This document shows, one piece after another, positions 44,628 through 51,971 of a stretch of 59,383 nt of DNA. The notes below the pieces were generated by a model. It searched no databases. It saw only the letters and a list, made by a program, of their open reading frames with translations, and had not been told where the DNA came from. This stretch comes from Variovorax sp. Root318D1 (GTDB taxonomy: Bacteria; Pseudomonadota; Gammaproteobacteria; Burkholderiales; Burkholderiaceae_C), in the NCBI RefSeq assembly GCF_001424835.1, contig NZ_LMCQ01000012.1, positions 341,070-400,452 of the forward strand, written 5' to 3'. The first letter of the stretch is position 1; every line of letters starts with the position of its first letter. A program made the translations under genes and the position numbers.

Positions 44628-45302
44628 ATGACACCTTGCTTTTCGATTCTTCGCGTTGTGTTTGACGTGCGTTGTTCGGGGCGCGCTCCCGCCGACGGGG
44701 TACCTTGCTCCGCGAATGTCCCCCGGCCTGCGGCCTCCTCCTTTATTTCGCTGCGCAAGGCACCCCATCGACGGGATCGTTGTTCAGAGTCGTTGATCAG
44801 CCAGCACAACGACAGCGCTCAGTGGGCACAGGGCGCCGGGTGCTCCCCGCAGCGAAATAAAGGAGGAGCCGAAGGCGGGGGACATTCGCGGAGGGGAGTA
44901 CCCGGTGGCCCCGCACTGCGCACCCCGCAGCTGGCCGCCTGGCTGGCCGGCACCGACATCGGCTTGCTCGAACTGCGCACGCCGCAAGGCACGCTGCGCC
45001 TCGGACGGCGGGGCGACGACATCGTGGAACTGCCCGTCGATGTGGCCGAAATCGAAGCCGTGCTCGTGCCGGTAAACGCTCCATCCGTCGGCGTGTTCCT
45101 GCACAGTCATCCGCTAGCCGCCGCGCCGCTGGTGCGCACCGGTGAGCGCGTAGAAGCCGGCCAGACCGTCGGCCTGTTGAAGATTGGCCCGCTGCTGCTG
45201 CCCGTGACGGCGCCGCAGGCCGGCATCGTCGACGGCGTCCACGCGGCCGACGGCCTTGCGGTCGGCTACGGCACCCCGCTGGTCGACTTGCACCCCCTCT
45301 GA
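44628..45302 (+). CDS. Second carrier-like protein, without the biotinyl lysine motif and with repeat-derived N-terminus
   Basis: A 224-residue reading frame. The C-terminal 130 residues follow the carrier-protein plan (LAAWLAGTDIGLLELRTPQG; VEAGQTVGLLK; VTAPQAGIVDGVH), but where EAMKM should be the sequence is KIGPL, so biotinylation is unlikely. The first 90 residues are low-complexity and are encoded by the inverted repeat 44696-44905. The ATG at 44628, one base after the pxpC stop and preceded by GGAAGG, is the likely original start. The simplest reading is that a repeat jumped in just after the start codon and left the frame open. A later internal start is possible. Confidence 0.6.
   Translation: MTPCFSILRVVFDVRCSGRAPADGVPCSANVPRPAASSFISLRKAPHRRDRCSESLISQHNDSAQWAQGAGCSPQRNKGGAEGGGHSRRGVPGGPALRTPQLAAWLAGTDIGLLELRTPQGTLRLGRRGDDIVELPVDVAEIEAVLVPVNAPSVGVFLHSHPLAAAPLVRTGERVEAGQTVGLLKIGPLLLPVTAPQAGIVDGVHAADGLAVGYGTPLVDLHPL
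44696..44905. repeat. Inverted-repeat element within the second carrier-like gene
   Basis: Arms of about 58 bp (44696-44755 and 44848-44905) are near-perfect reverse complements; blocks TCCGCGAATGTCCCCCG and TCCTCCTTTATTTCGCTGCG are identical. About 92 bp lie between them. No transposase is encoded. It looks like a small non-autonomous (MITE-like) or REP-type element, different from that at 3-309. Confidence 0.78.
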
Positions 45303-45320
45303 ACGAGAGAAGGACACCCC

Positions 45321-46085
45321 ATGGACATCGACCTGAACGCAGACCTCGGCGAAGGCTTCGGCCCCTGGCGCATGGGCGAGGACGAGGCGCTGCTCGACAT
45401 CGTTTCTTCCGCCAACGTGGCCTGCGGCTTCCATGCGGGCGATCCGGTCATCATGGACCGCACCGTGCGCATGGCGCGCGCGCGGGGCGTCGACGTGGGG
45501 GCGCATGTGGGCTTTCCGGACCTGCTCGGGTTCGGCCGCCGGCCGATGCAGATCGAGCCGAAGGAACTCGTCGCCTACGTTCTCTACCAGCTGAGCGCGC
45601 TGGACGGCATGGCGCGCACCGCCGGCCACCGCATGACGCACATGAGCTTTCACGGTGCGCTCGGCAACATGGCCGCGGCCGACGCCGCGTTCGCCGAACC
45701 GCTGGTGCGCGCGGTGGCGGATTTCGATCCGACGCTCATCGTCAGCTCTTCCGCCAGCCGCGCCATCGAGGAGGCCGCCGCGCGCTGCGGCCTGCGCGTG
45801 CGAACCACCTTCCTGGCCGACCGCGCCTGCGACGACGACGGCCTCTTGGTGCCGCGCAAGTTGCCCGATTCGGTAATCCACGACCAGGGCGCGGTGCTGG
45901 CGCGCGTGCGCCTATTGCTGGAGGAGGGCACGGTCACCAGCTACGGCGGCAAGAAGATCCCGATGCGCGCGCATTCGATCCTGCTGCACGGCGACACGCC
46001 CGGTGCGGTGGACCTGGCCCGCGCGGTGCGCGGCGTGGTCGAGCAGGCGGGGCGCGTGGTGCCCATCTCCAAGCAATCGGACTAG
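45321..46085 (+). CDS. pxpA: 5-oxoprolinase subunit PxpA (LamB/YcsF family)
   Basis: A 254-residue LamB/YcsF protein, the third 5-oxoprolinase subunit. Visible signatures: DIDLNADLGEGFGPWRMGED, SANVACGFHAGDP, VDVGAHVGFPDLLGFGRR, and LLHGDTPGAV near the end. GAGAAGGA precedes the ATG. It ends the carboxylase–pxp operon; the next gene starts from a separate Nac-type promoter. Confidence 0.94.
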   Translation: MDIDLNADLGEGFGPWRMGEDEALLDIVSSANVACGFHAGDPVIMDRTVRMARARGVDVGAHVGFPDLLGFGRRPMQIEPKELVAYVLYQLSALDGMARTAGHRMTHMSFHGALGNMAAADAAFAEPLVRAVADFDPTLIVSSSASRAIEEAAARCGLRVRTTFLADRACDDDGLLVPRKLPDSVIHDQGAVLARVRLLLEEGTVTSYGGKKIPMRAHSILLHGDTPGAVDLARAVRGVVEQAGRVVPISKQSD

Positions 46086-46144
46086 CCGGCCTGGAGGTCG
46101 AACATGGTGCTTACCCTAGGTCGCGCGCACGCGCACGGGGCAAC

Positions 46145-46209
46145 ATAAGGGCGGCTTATCGCTCCACAGCCAATCCGTCTTGGCGCCGCGAAGAAGCGCT
46201 CGATACAGT
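46145..46209 (+). promoter_or_regulatory. Nac-type promoter of the dehydrogenase–transporter operon
   Basis: Box ATAAGGGCGGCTTAT (46145-46159, ATA-N9-TAT), 20 bases, -35 TTGGCG (46180-46185), 18 bases, -10 TACAGT (46204-46209). The interval CACAGCCAATCCGTC is almost the same as at 41049-41062. Start of transcription is predicted near 46216, before the ATG at 46253. Confidence 0.72.
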
Positions 46210-46252
46210 GAATTCAACGCAGCGATCTCCAGTTCCAACGAAAGAAACAAAG

Positions 46253-47005
46253 ATGCCGTTCTCTGACTACAAGACCGCGCTGGTGACGGGGGCCTCCTCG
46301 GGCATCGGCGCCGCCGTCGTCGAACGCCTCTGCAAGGAAGGCCTGAAAGTCCATGCGCTGGCGCGCAGTGCCGACAAGCTGGCCGAGCTGGCCGAGCGCA
46401 CCGGTTGCATTCCGCACGCCATCGACGTGAGCGACCTTGCCGGCATCACCCGCCTCACGCAGGAGGTGGAGTTCGACGTGCTGGTCAACAACGCCGGCGT
46501 GGACCGCCCCGGCTCGATCCTCAAGGCCGACGCCGAGGGTATCGACCTGCTGGTCGACGTGAACCTGCGCGCCGTGCTGCACCTGTGCCGCCTCGTGGTG
46601 CCCGGCATGGCCGCGCGCGACCGGGGCCACGTGGTCAACATCAGCTCCATTGCAGCGGCCTACAACTTCGGCGGCAACAGCACCTACCACGCGACCAAGG
46701 CGGCCGTGAGCATGCTGTCGCGCCAGCTGCGCATCGACGTCTTCGGCAAGCGCGTGCGGGTGACCGAGATCTGCCCGGGGCGCGTGGCCACCGACATCTT
46801 CGCGCACGTGCACGGCGACTCCGAAGAAACCCACAAGCGCTTCGTCGAAGGCTACGAGCTGCCGAAGGCCGAGGACATCGCGAACGCCATCGCCTTCGCG
46901 ATTGCGGCGCCCATTGCAGTCAACGTGGGCCACATGGAAATCACGCCCACGCTGCAGGTGCCCGGCGGGCTCTCGACCGCGCGGCCGGAAACGCCGCAGG
47001 CCTGA
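46253..47005 (+). CDS. Short-chain dehydrogenase/reductase
   Basis: A 250-residue classical SDR. The nucleotide-binding motif is TGASSGIG near the N-terminus, then LVNNAGV, NISSIAA and the catalytic Tyr-x3-Lys in STYHATKAA. The closest common annotation is an NADP-dependent YdfG-like oxidoreductase. ATG 46253 is chosen because the predicted transcription start lies just upstream; a GTG at 46208 would fall in the promoter. It heads the ABC transporter operon, so it probably acts on the imported compound or its product. Substrate unknown. Confidence 0.88.
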   Translation: MPFSDYKTALVTGASSGIGAAVVERLCKEGLKVHALARSADKLAELAERTGCIPHAIDVSDLAGITRLTQEVEFDVLVNNAGVDRPGSILKADAEGIDLLVDVNLRAVLHLCRLVVPGMAARDRGHVVNISSIAAAYNFGGNSTYHATKAAVSMLSRQLRIDVFGKRVRVTEICPGRVATDIFAHVHGDSEETHKRFVEGYELPKAEDIANAIAFAIAAPIAVNVGHMEITPTLQVPGGLSTARPETPQA

Positions 47006-47043
47006 GTGGTACCCGCTCTTTAAGCCAGGCAAAGGAACCGCGC

Positions 47044-47745
47044 ATGAAGGACTTCGACCTGCTGGCGATCCTGCTGAAACCGGAGTTCGGTGCGATGCTC
47101 TGGCACGGACTGCAGGAGACACTGAAAATCGCGGCCGGTTCCTGGCTGCTGGCCATGGCCATGGCGGTCGTGCTGCTGGTCGTGCGCCTCACGCCGAGCC
47201 GGCTGGCCGAACGCGTGGTGGCCGGCTATGTCTCCTACCACCGCAATGTGCCGACGCTGGTGCAGCTCATGCTCTGGTACTTCGGCATCTTCAGCCTGCT
47301 GCCCGATGCGCTGCAGGGCTGGCTGTCGGCGCACAACGCGGAGACGATTCTCTCGATCGTCGCGCTCGGCCTCTGCCAGGCCGCCTATTTCAGCGAGGAC
47401 ATGCGCTCGGGCCTGCGCTCCATCCCCGCCGGCCAGGCCGAGGCCGCGCGCGCGCTCGGCCATGGCTACATCGGCTCGATGCGCCACGTGATGCTGCCGC
47501 AGGCCATCCGAAACGCGGTGCCGGCACTGGTGAACCACAGCGTGTCGCTGTTCAAGAACAGCAGCCTGGCCATGGCGATCGGCGTGGCCGAGCTGACCCA
47601 TGCGGTGAAAGAAATCGAGAGCCAGAGCTTTCGTACCTTCGAGGCCTACAGCGTGGCGACGGTGCTGTACCTGGTGTGCTCGCTGCTCATCATGGCGGTG
47701 GGCGGCTGGCTGTCGCGGCGCTACCGCATCGTGGGAGCGAGGTAG
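47044..47745 (+). CDS. Polar amino-acid ABC transporter permease (GltJ-like)
   Basis: A 233-residue PAAT-family permease with about five membrane segments and the ATPase-contact loop (QAEAARALGHGYIGSMRHVMLPQAI). The segment NSSLAMAIGVAELTH resembles the glutamate/aspartate transporter GltJ. It forms a heterodimer with the next gene product in the inner membrane. Four bases separate the two genes. Confidence 0.9.
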   Translation: MKDFDLLAILLKPEFGAMLWHGLQETLKIAAGSWLLAMAMAVVLLVVRLTPSRLAERVVAGYVSYHRNVPTLVQLMLWYFGIFSLLPDALQGWLSAHNAETILSIVALGLCQAAYFSEDMRSGLRSIPAGQAEAARALGHGYIGSMRHVMLPQAIRNAVPALVNHSVSLFKNSSLAMAIGVAELTHAVKEIESQSFRTFEAYSVATVLYLVCSLLIMAVGGWLSRRYRIVGAR

Positions 47746-47748
47746 GCC

Positions 47749-48507
47749 ATGTTCAGCGTCTTTGAAATTCTTCGCGACAACTGGCTGCTGCTGCTCATCG
47801 GCCAGTATCCCAGCGGGCCGCTCGGCGGCATCGTCGCCACGCTGATCCTGTCGGTGCTGGGCATCGTGCTGGCGTTTCCGCTGTCGGTGCTGCTGGCGCT
47901 CGCCCGGCTGTCTCCCTGGCGCCTGCTGCGCTGGCCGGCCACGGTGCTGGTCTACGTGGTGCGCGGCGTGCCGCTCCTGATGGTGATCCTGTGGGTCTAC
48001 TTCCTGGTGCCGATCCTGATCGGGCGCGACGTGTCGGGCTTCACCACCATGCTGTGCACGCTGGTGATCTACGAGGGCGCCTACCTGTCGGAGGTGGTGC
48101 GCGCCGGCATCCAGGCGCTGCCCAAGGGCCAGACCGAAGCTGCGCGCGCGCTCGGCCACAGCCACCTGGGCACCATGTGGTTCGTGATCTTGCCGCAGGC
48201 GCTCTACAACATGCTGCCGAGCATGCTGAGCCAGTTCATCTCCACCATCAAGGAGACCACGCTGGGTTATGTGATCAACGTGCAGGAGCTGACCTTCGCG
48301 GCCAACCAGATCAACAACCAGCTGCTGACCAAGCCGTTCCAGGTGTTCTTCATCCTGGCGATGACGTACTACGTCGTCTGCTTCAGCCTGACCCAGCTGG
48401 CGCTGTGGCTGGAGCGGCGCGTGGCCCACAAGCGGCTCGGCGCAGCCTCTGCGAAGACATCCGAAGACGGTGTTTCGCTGCCGCCACCGGCGGTGGTGAA
48501 TCCGTAA
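47749..48507 (+). CDS. Polar amino-acid ABC transporter permease (GltK-like)
   Basis: A 252-residue second permease. Membrane segments and the EAA loop (GQTEAARALGHSHLGTMWFV) are clear, and TIKETTLGYVINVQELTF is the usual PAAT end. Partner of the preceding permease; ends 45 bases before the ATPase gene. Confidence 0.9.
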   Translation: MFSVFEILRDNWLLLLIGQYPSGPLGGIVATLILSVLGIVLAFPLSVLLALARLSPWRLLRWPATVLVYVVRGVPLLMVILWVYFLVPILIGRDVSGFTTMLCTLVIYEGAYLSEVVRAGIQALPKGQTEAARALGHSHLGTMWFVILPQALYNMLPSMLSQFISTIKETTLGYVINVQELTFAANQINNQLLTKPFQVFFILAMTYYVVCFSLTQLALWLERRVAHKRLGAASAKTSEDGVSLPPPAVVNP

Positions 48508-48552
48508 GGCCGCGCCCGACGGCCATCGACAGGAAAACAAGGAGACAGATCC

Positions 48553-49323
48553 ATGAACCCCGTTCCACATCCCGCAGGGGATGACACCATGATCCTGTTC
48601 TCCAACATCAACAAGTGGTATGGCGACTACCAGGCGCTCGCCGACGTGAACGCCGAGGTGAAGAAGGGCGAGGTGGTGGTGGTCTGCGGGCCTTCGGGCT
48701 CCGGCAAGTCCACCCTGATCCGCACCGTCAACCGGCTGGAAGAAGTGAAGTCGGGGCAGCTGCTGTTCGACGGCCACGACATCCACGCGCCCATGAGCAG
48801 CGCGGCGCTCAACAAGCTGCGCAGCCGCATCGGCTTCGTGTTCCAGAGCTTCAACCTGTTTCCGCATCTCTCGGTGCTGGAGAACATCATGCTGTCGCCC
48901 GTGCGCGTGCTGGGCGTGAAGCGGGCCGAGGCGAAGGCAAGGGCGGCGCAGCTGCTCGAGCGCGTGGGCCTGTCGAACAAGGCCGGCGCCTACCCGGCCC
49001 AGCTCTCGGGCGGTCAGCAGCAGCGCGTGGCCATTGCCCGTGCATTGGCCATGGAGCCGCCCGCCATGCTGTTCGACGAGCCCACCAGCGCGCTCGACCC
49101 CGAGATGGTGGGCGAAGTGCTGTCGGTGATGCGCAGCCTTGCCAACGACGGCATGACCATGATGTGCGTCACGCACGAGATGAACTTCGCCCGCGAGGTG
49201 GCCGACCGCGTCTGGTTCATGGACGCGGGCCGCATTCTCGAGAAGGCCGACCCCGAGACCTTTTTCACCAGCCCGCAGCATCCGCGCGCGCAGCGCTTCC
49301 TGTCGGACTTGCGCGCGCACTGA
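48553..49323 (+). CDS. Polar amino-acid ABC transporter ATP-binding protein (GltL-like)
   Basis: A 256-residue ABC ATPase. Walker A is [10 protein letters not shown]-loop [10 protein letters not shown], signature LSGGQQQR, Walker [17 protein letters not shown] ([13 protein letters not shown]) and the switch His in CVTHEM. ATG 48553 has AAGGAGA upstream; an internal ATG at 48589 ([12 protein letters not shown]) matches the usual family start and is a possible alternative. Confidence 0.93.
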   Translation: MNPVPHPAGDDTMILFSNINKWYGDYQALADVNAEVKKGEVVVVCGPSGSGKSTLIRTVNRLEEVKSGQLLFDGHDIHAPMSSAALNKLRSRIGFVFQSFNLFPHLSVLENIMLSPVRVLGVKRAEAKARAAQLLERVGLSNKAGAYPAQLSGGQQQRVAIARALAMEPPAMLFDEPTSALDPEMVGEVLSVMRSLANDGMTMMCVTHEMNFAREVADRVWFMDAGRILEKADPETFFTSPQHPRAQRFLSDLRAH

Positions 49324-49370
49324 TTGATCGTCGTTTTCTTCATCCCCTCGAATTTCTTCAGGAGTCCAGC

Positions 49371-50213
49371 ATGTCGAACAGAACCGTTTTCCGTCTTGCC
49401 GCCATTGGCGCCAGCCTTTGCGCCGTGCCTTTCCTGGCGCATGCTGACCAATGGAGCGACATCAGCCAGCGCAAGGAACTGCGATGCGGGACCTTTGCCG
49501 ACGTGCCGCCCTTCGCCGCCCCCGATCCCAAGACGCGCGAGATGGTGGGCCACGACGTCGACCTGTGTCAGGCGCTCGCCAAGGAACTCGGCTTGACGGC
49601 CAAGGTCACCCCGCTGTCGGTGGAGGCGCGCGTGCCTGAGGTCAAGCTCGGGCGCGTCGATGTGACCGTCGCCAACCTGGCCTACACCAAGAGCCGCGGC
49701 GAGCAGATCCAGTTCAGCGACCCGTACTACGTGGCCAAGGAAATGCTGGCGGTGAAGGCTTCCGACCCGGGCACGGCCAAGGCCGACTTCAAGGGCAAGC
49801 GCCTGAGCTCGACCAAGGGCTCGACCTCCGAGCTGTCGATCAAGATGAACGGCTCCGAGCCGGTGACCTTCCAGGACACGGGATCGGCCTTCATGGCGGT
49901 GCAGCAGAACAAGTCGGTCGGCATGGTCGCGAACACGATGACCATCACCAAGCTGGTCAACCAGTCGAAGACCGAAGGCGTGGCGCTCAAGATGATCAAG
50001 GACCCGATGGTGCTGCAGCCTATCGGCGTCGGCATGAAGAAGGATGAGCCGGCGCTGCTGGCCAAGGTGAATGGCGCGCTGTACGCGCTGGAAAAGTCGG
50101 GCGAGCTCGACAAGATCTGGGCGAAGTGGCTCGGCCCGAACACCGAATACAAGATGACGCGCGAAGAAAAGGTCATGCCGCTGGCGGACCTCAAGTTCGA
50201 GCTTCTGCCCTGA
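49371..50213 (+). CDS. Periplasmic amino-acid-binding protein (GltI-like)
   Basis: A 280-residue solute-binding protein of the PAAT type. It has a signal peptide (LAAIGASLCAVPFLAHAD), then the bilobed domain: LRCGTFADVPPFAAPDP, MVGHDVDLCQALAKELG, LGRVDVTVANLAYTKSRGE, FSDPYYVAKEML. CAGGAG precedes the ATG. It delivers the substrate to the two permeases above. Homology points to acidic amino acids; linkage to pxp genes makes 5-oxoproline or a glutamate analogue a reasonable guess. Confidence 0.92.
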   Translation: MSNRTVFRLAAIGASLCAVPFLAHADQWSDISQRKELRCGTFADVPPFAAPDPKTREMVGHDVDLCQALAKELGLTAKVTPLSVEARVPEVKLGRVDVTVANLAYTKSRGEQIQFSDPYYVAKEMLAVKASDPGTAKADFKGKRLSSTKGSTSELSIKMNGSEPVTFQDTGSAFMAVQQNKSVGMVANTMTITKLVNQSKTEGVALKMIKDPMVLQPIGVGMKKDEPALLAKVNGALYALEKSGELDKIWAKWLGPNTEYKMTREEKVMPLADLKFELLP

Positions 50214-50283
50214 CGTGCCGTGAGCCCTGTTCCTCGATGTTCTGTAAAGTGACGGATGGTTTTCGCCATTCCATTCGTCTGTT

Positions 50284-51015
50284 TTGAACTCTATTAGCTT
50301 CGACCCCACCCGCTTCGATGCCGCCATCGTCGATCTCGACGGCACCATGGTCGACACGCTCGGCGATTTCGCGGTGTCGCTCAATCACATGCTCGCCGAC
50401 CTGTCGTTGCCGCCGGTGGCTCCGGCGGCCATCGAGAAAATGGTGGGCAAGGGGTCAGAGCACCTGATTCTTTCAGCGCTTGCGCATGTGATGTCTTCCA
50501 ACGAAGGCGTCGCGGCGGGTGCCGGCGCGGAGGCGCTGCAGGCGCGGGCGCAGGCGCTGTTCGACCGGGCCTGGGAGCGCTATCAGCACCACTACCTGGC
50601 CATCAACGGACAGCACTCGGCGGTGTACCCGGGCGTGGTCGAGGGCCTCAAGGCGCTGCGCTCACGCGGCCTGCGGCTGGCGTGCCTCACCAACAAGCCG
50701 ACCTCGTTCGCCAAGCCGCTGCTGGCTGCCAAGGGGCTCGAGGGATTCTTCGAATTCGCCTTCGGCGGCGATGCCTTCGCACGCAAGAAGCCCGACCCGC
50801 TCCCGCTGCTGAAGACCTGCGAAGCGCTGGGCACCACGCCCGCGCGCACGCTGATGATCGGCGACTCCAGCAACGATGCCAAGGCCGCGCGTGCGGCGGG
50901 CTGCCCGGTGCTGCTCGTGACCTACGGCTACAACCACGGCGAGCCTGTGCGCGGCGTCGATGCCGACGGCTTCGTGGATTCGCTCGCCGAACTCGATCGC
51001 GCTGCTGCAGCCTGA
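50284..51015 (+). CDS. gph: Phosphoglycolate phosphatase
   Basis: A 243-residue HAD-superfamily phosphatase that clears 2-phosphoglycolate. Motif I is AIVDLDGTMVDT; then LACLTNKPTSFAKPLL (motif II), KKPDPLPLL (motif III Lys) and MIGDSSNDAKAARAAG (motif IV). The start appears to be TTG at 50284; no ATG gives the full N-terminus, though the ribosome site is weak. The gph–trpE–trpG neighbourhood is typical of betaproteobacteria. Confidence 0.88.
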   Translation: MNSISFDPTRFDAAIVDLDGTMVDTLGDFAVSLNHMLADLSLPPVAPAAIEKMVGKGSEHLILSALAHVMSSNEGVAAGAGAEALQARAQALFDRAWERYQHHYLAINGQHSAVYPGVVEGLKALRSRGLRLACLTNKPTSFAKPLLAAKGLEGFFEFAFGGDAFARKKPDPLPLLKTCEALGTTPARTLMIGDSSNDAKAARAAGCPVLLVTYGYNHGEPVRGVDADGFVDSLAELDRAAAA

Positions 51016-51035
51016 GCAAGGAGGTCGGGCGGCCG

Positions 51036-51641
51036 CTACGGCTGCCTGCCGAGCAGCGCGTCCTTCAGTTTCCAATCCGCCGGCACCGGGCCGAGCCAGA
51101 TGCGCAGCAGCGCGTTGAAGAAGGCCTGTTCCTTGATTGGATCGGGCTGCGCCACGCCGCGCACGGAGATCACGGTGCCCGTGCCGGGCAGCCAGTCGAC
51201 GGTGAAGGTGTCGCCGGCCTTGAGCTGCTTCTGGTCGGCAAACATCTGTCCCATGCGCAGCAGGCCCGGAATGAGATTGACCATTTCGCTCTTGGGCGAG
51301 TTTTCTTCCACGCCCTTGGTGAAGAGCTTGCCCAGTTCGTTGGCGTCGATGTCGCGCAGCATGGTGATGGCCACGCGCTTGGGGCCTGGCGCGGCCAGCG
51401 CCTCTTCGGGCGTGGAGACTTTCTTTCCGACGTAGAACCCGGCCGTGTAGACCTTGAAGACGGCCTTGTAGCGCACGCCCGCGCCGTTGAGCTGCAGGGT
51501 GCTGCCGCGCAGGTCGAGGGTGTCGTTCAGCTTGACGCCCGCGACGTCGACCTGCGTTGCCGAGGCGCCGAGCACGGCCGAAACAAAGGCCAGCGCGGCC
51601 AAGCGAGACAACGACAGGGTGGGGAGCGATAGAACGGGCAA
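51036..51641 (-). CDS. Exported chalcone-isomerase-like protein
   Basis: A 201-residue protein with a signal peptide (LAALAFVSAVLGASA) and a chalcone isomerase-like domain (VRYKAVFKVYTAGFYVGKKV, KRVAITMLRDIDANEL, LLRIWLGPVPADWKLKDALLG). Bacterial members have no established role; they are not expected to make flavonoids. The TTG at 51641, with AGGAG 6-7 bases upstream, gives a clean signal peptide; the longer open frame adds 41 residues without one. Converges with gph and diverges from trpE. Confidence 0.82.
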   Translation of the reverse strand: MPVLSLPTLSLSRLAALAFVSAVLGASATQVDVAGVKLNDTLDLRGSTLQLNGAGVRYKAVFKVYTAGFYVGKKVSTPEEALAAPGPKRVAITMLRDIDANELGKLFTKGVEENSPKSEMVNLIPGLLRMGQMFADQKQLKAGDTFTVDWLPGTGTVISVRGVAQPDPIKEQAFFNALLRIWLGPVPADWKLKDALLGRQP

Positions 51642-51754
51642 GGGGGTCTCCTTGAATTTGCGAACGGTCGTGCGAATGTATCTTTTCGTTCTACCCCGTC
51701 CCCCTCGGGCGAACCCTGAAGCTGACGGTTGCACGCAGCGGCGTTTTCGTGGGC

Positions 51755-51873
51755 TAAACTCCACGCTCCATGTTCGTTCATCACATCATTCAAACAGGTG
51801 AAGGCAGCCGGGGAGCCTGGCCCTGGCGTCGCCATACATCGCTGACTGTTTGATTGCACGGCGCACGCCGTGC
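51755..51873 (+). promoter_or_regulatory. Candidate trp leader region (promoter, leader ORF, hairpin)
   Basis: A -10-like TAAACT (51755-51760) is followed 10 bases later by the leader ATG (51770), so the mRNA may begin almost at the AUG. Right after the leader stop, GCACGGC (51856-51862) and GCCGTGC (51867-51873) form a perfect 7-bp hairpin with a 4-base loop. No T-run follows, so a classical Rho-independent attenuator is not evident. No good -35 is seen at standard spacing. The remaining bases up to trpE show nothing else clear. Confidence 0.5.
51770..51853 (+). CDS. trpL: Putative trp leader peptide
   Basis: A 27-codon ORF upstream of trpE encoding a short peptide with two Trp codons close together (GAWPWRRHTSLTV at the end). 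Trp-x-Trp in a short ORF just before trpE is the hallmark of transcription attenuation. No ribosome site precedes the ATG, but the probable promoter places the mRNA 5' end next to it, as in the leaderless trp leader described in Sinorhizobium. It ends 118 bases before trpE. Confidence 0.55.
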   Translation: MFVHHIIQTGEGSRGAWPWRRHTSLTV

Positions 51874-51971
51874 GCCCGCGGTACCGGATCGCTCATCGAC
51901 TCCGGGCCACCAGTGAATGACCTTGCCACCGGCCAAAACTCGAGCGCCGGAGGCAATTGGAGAACGAATCC

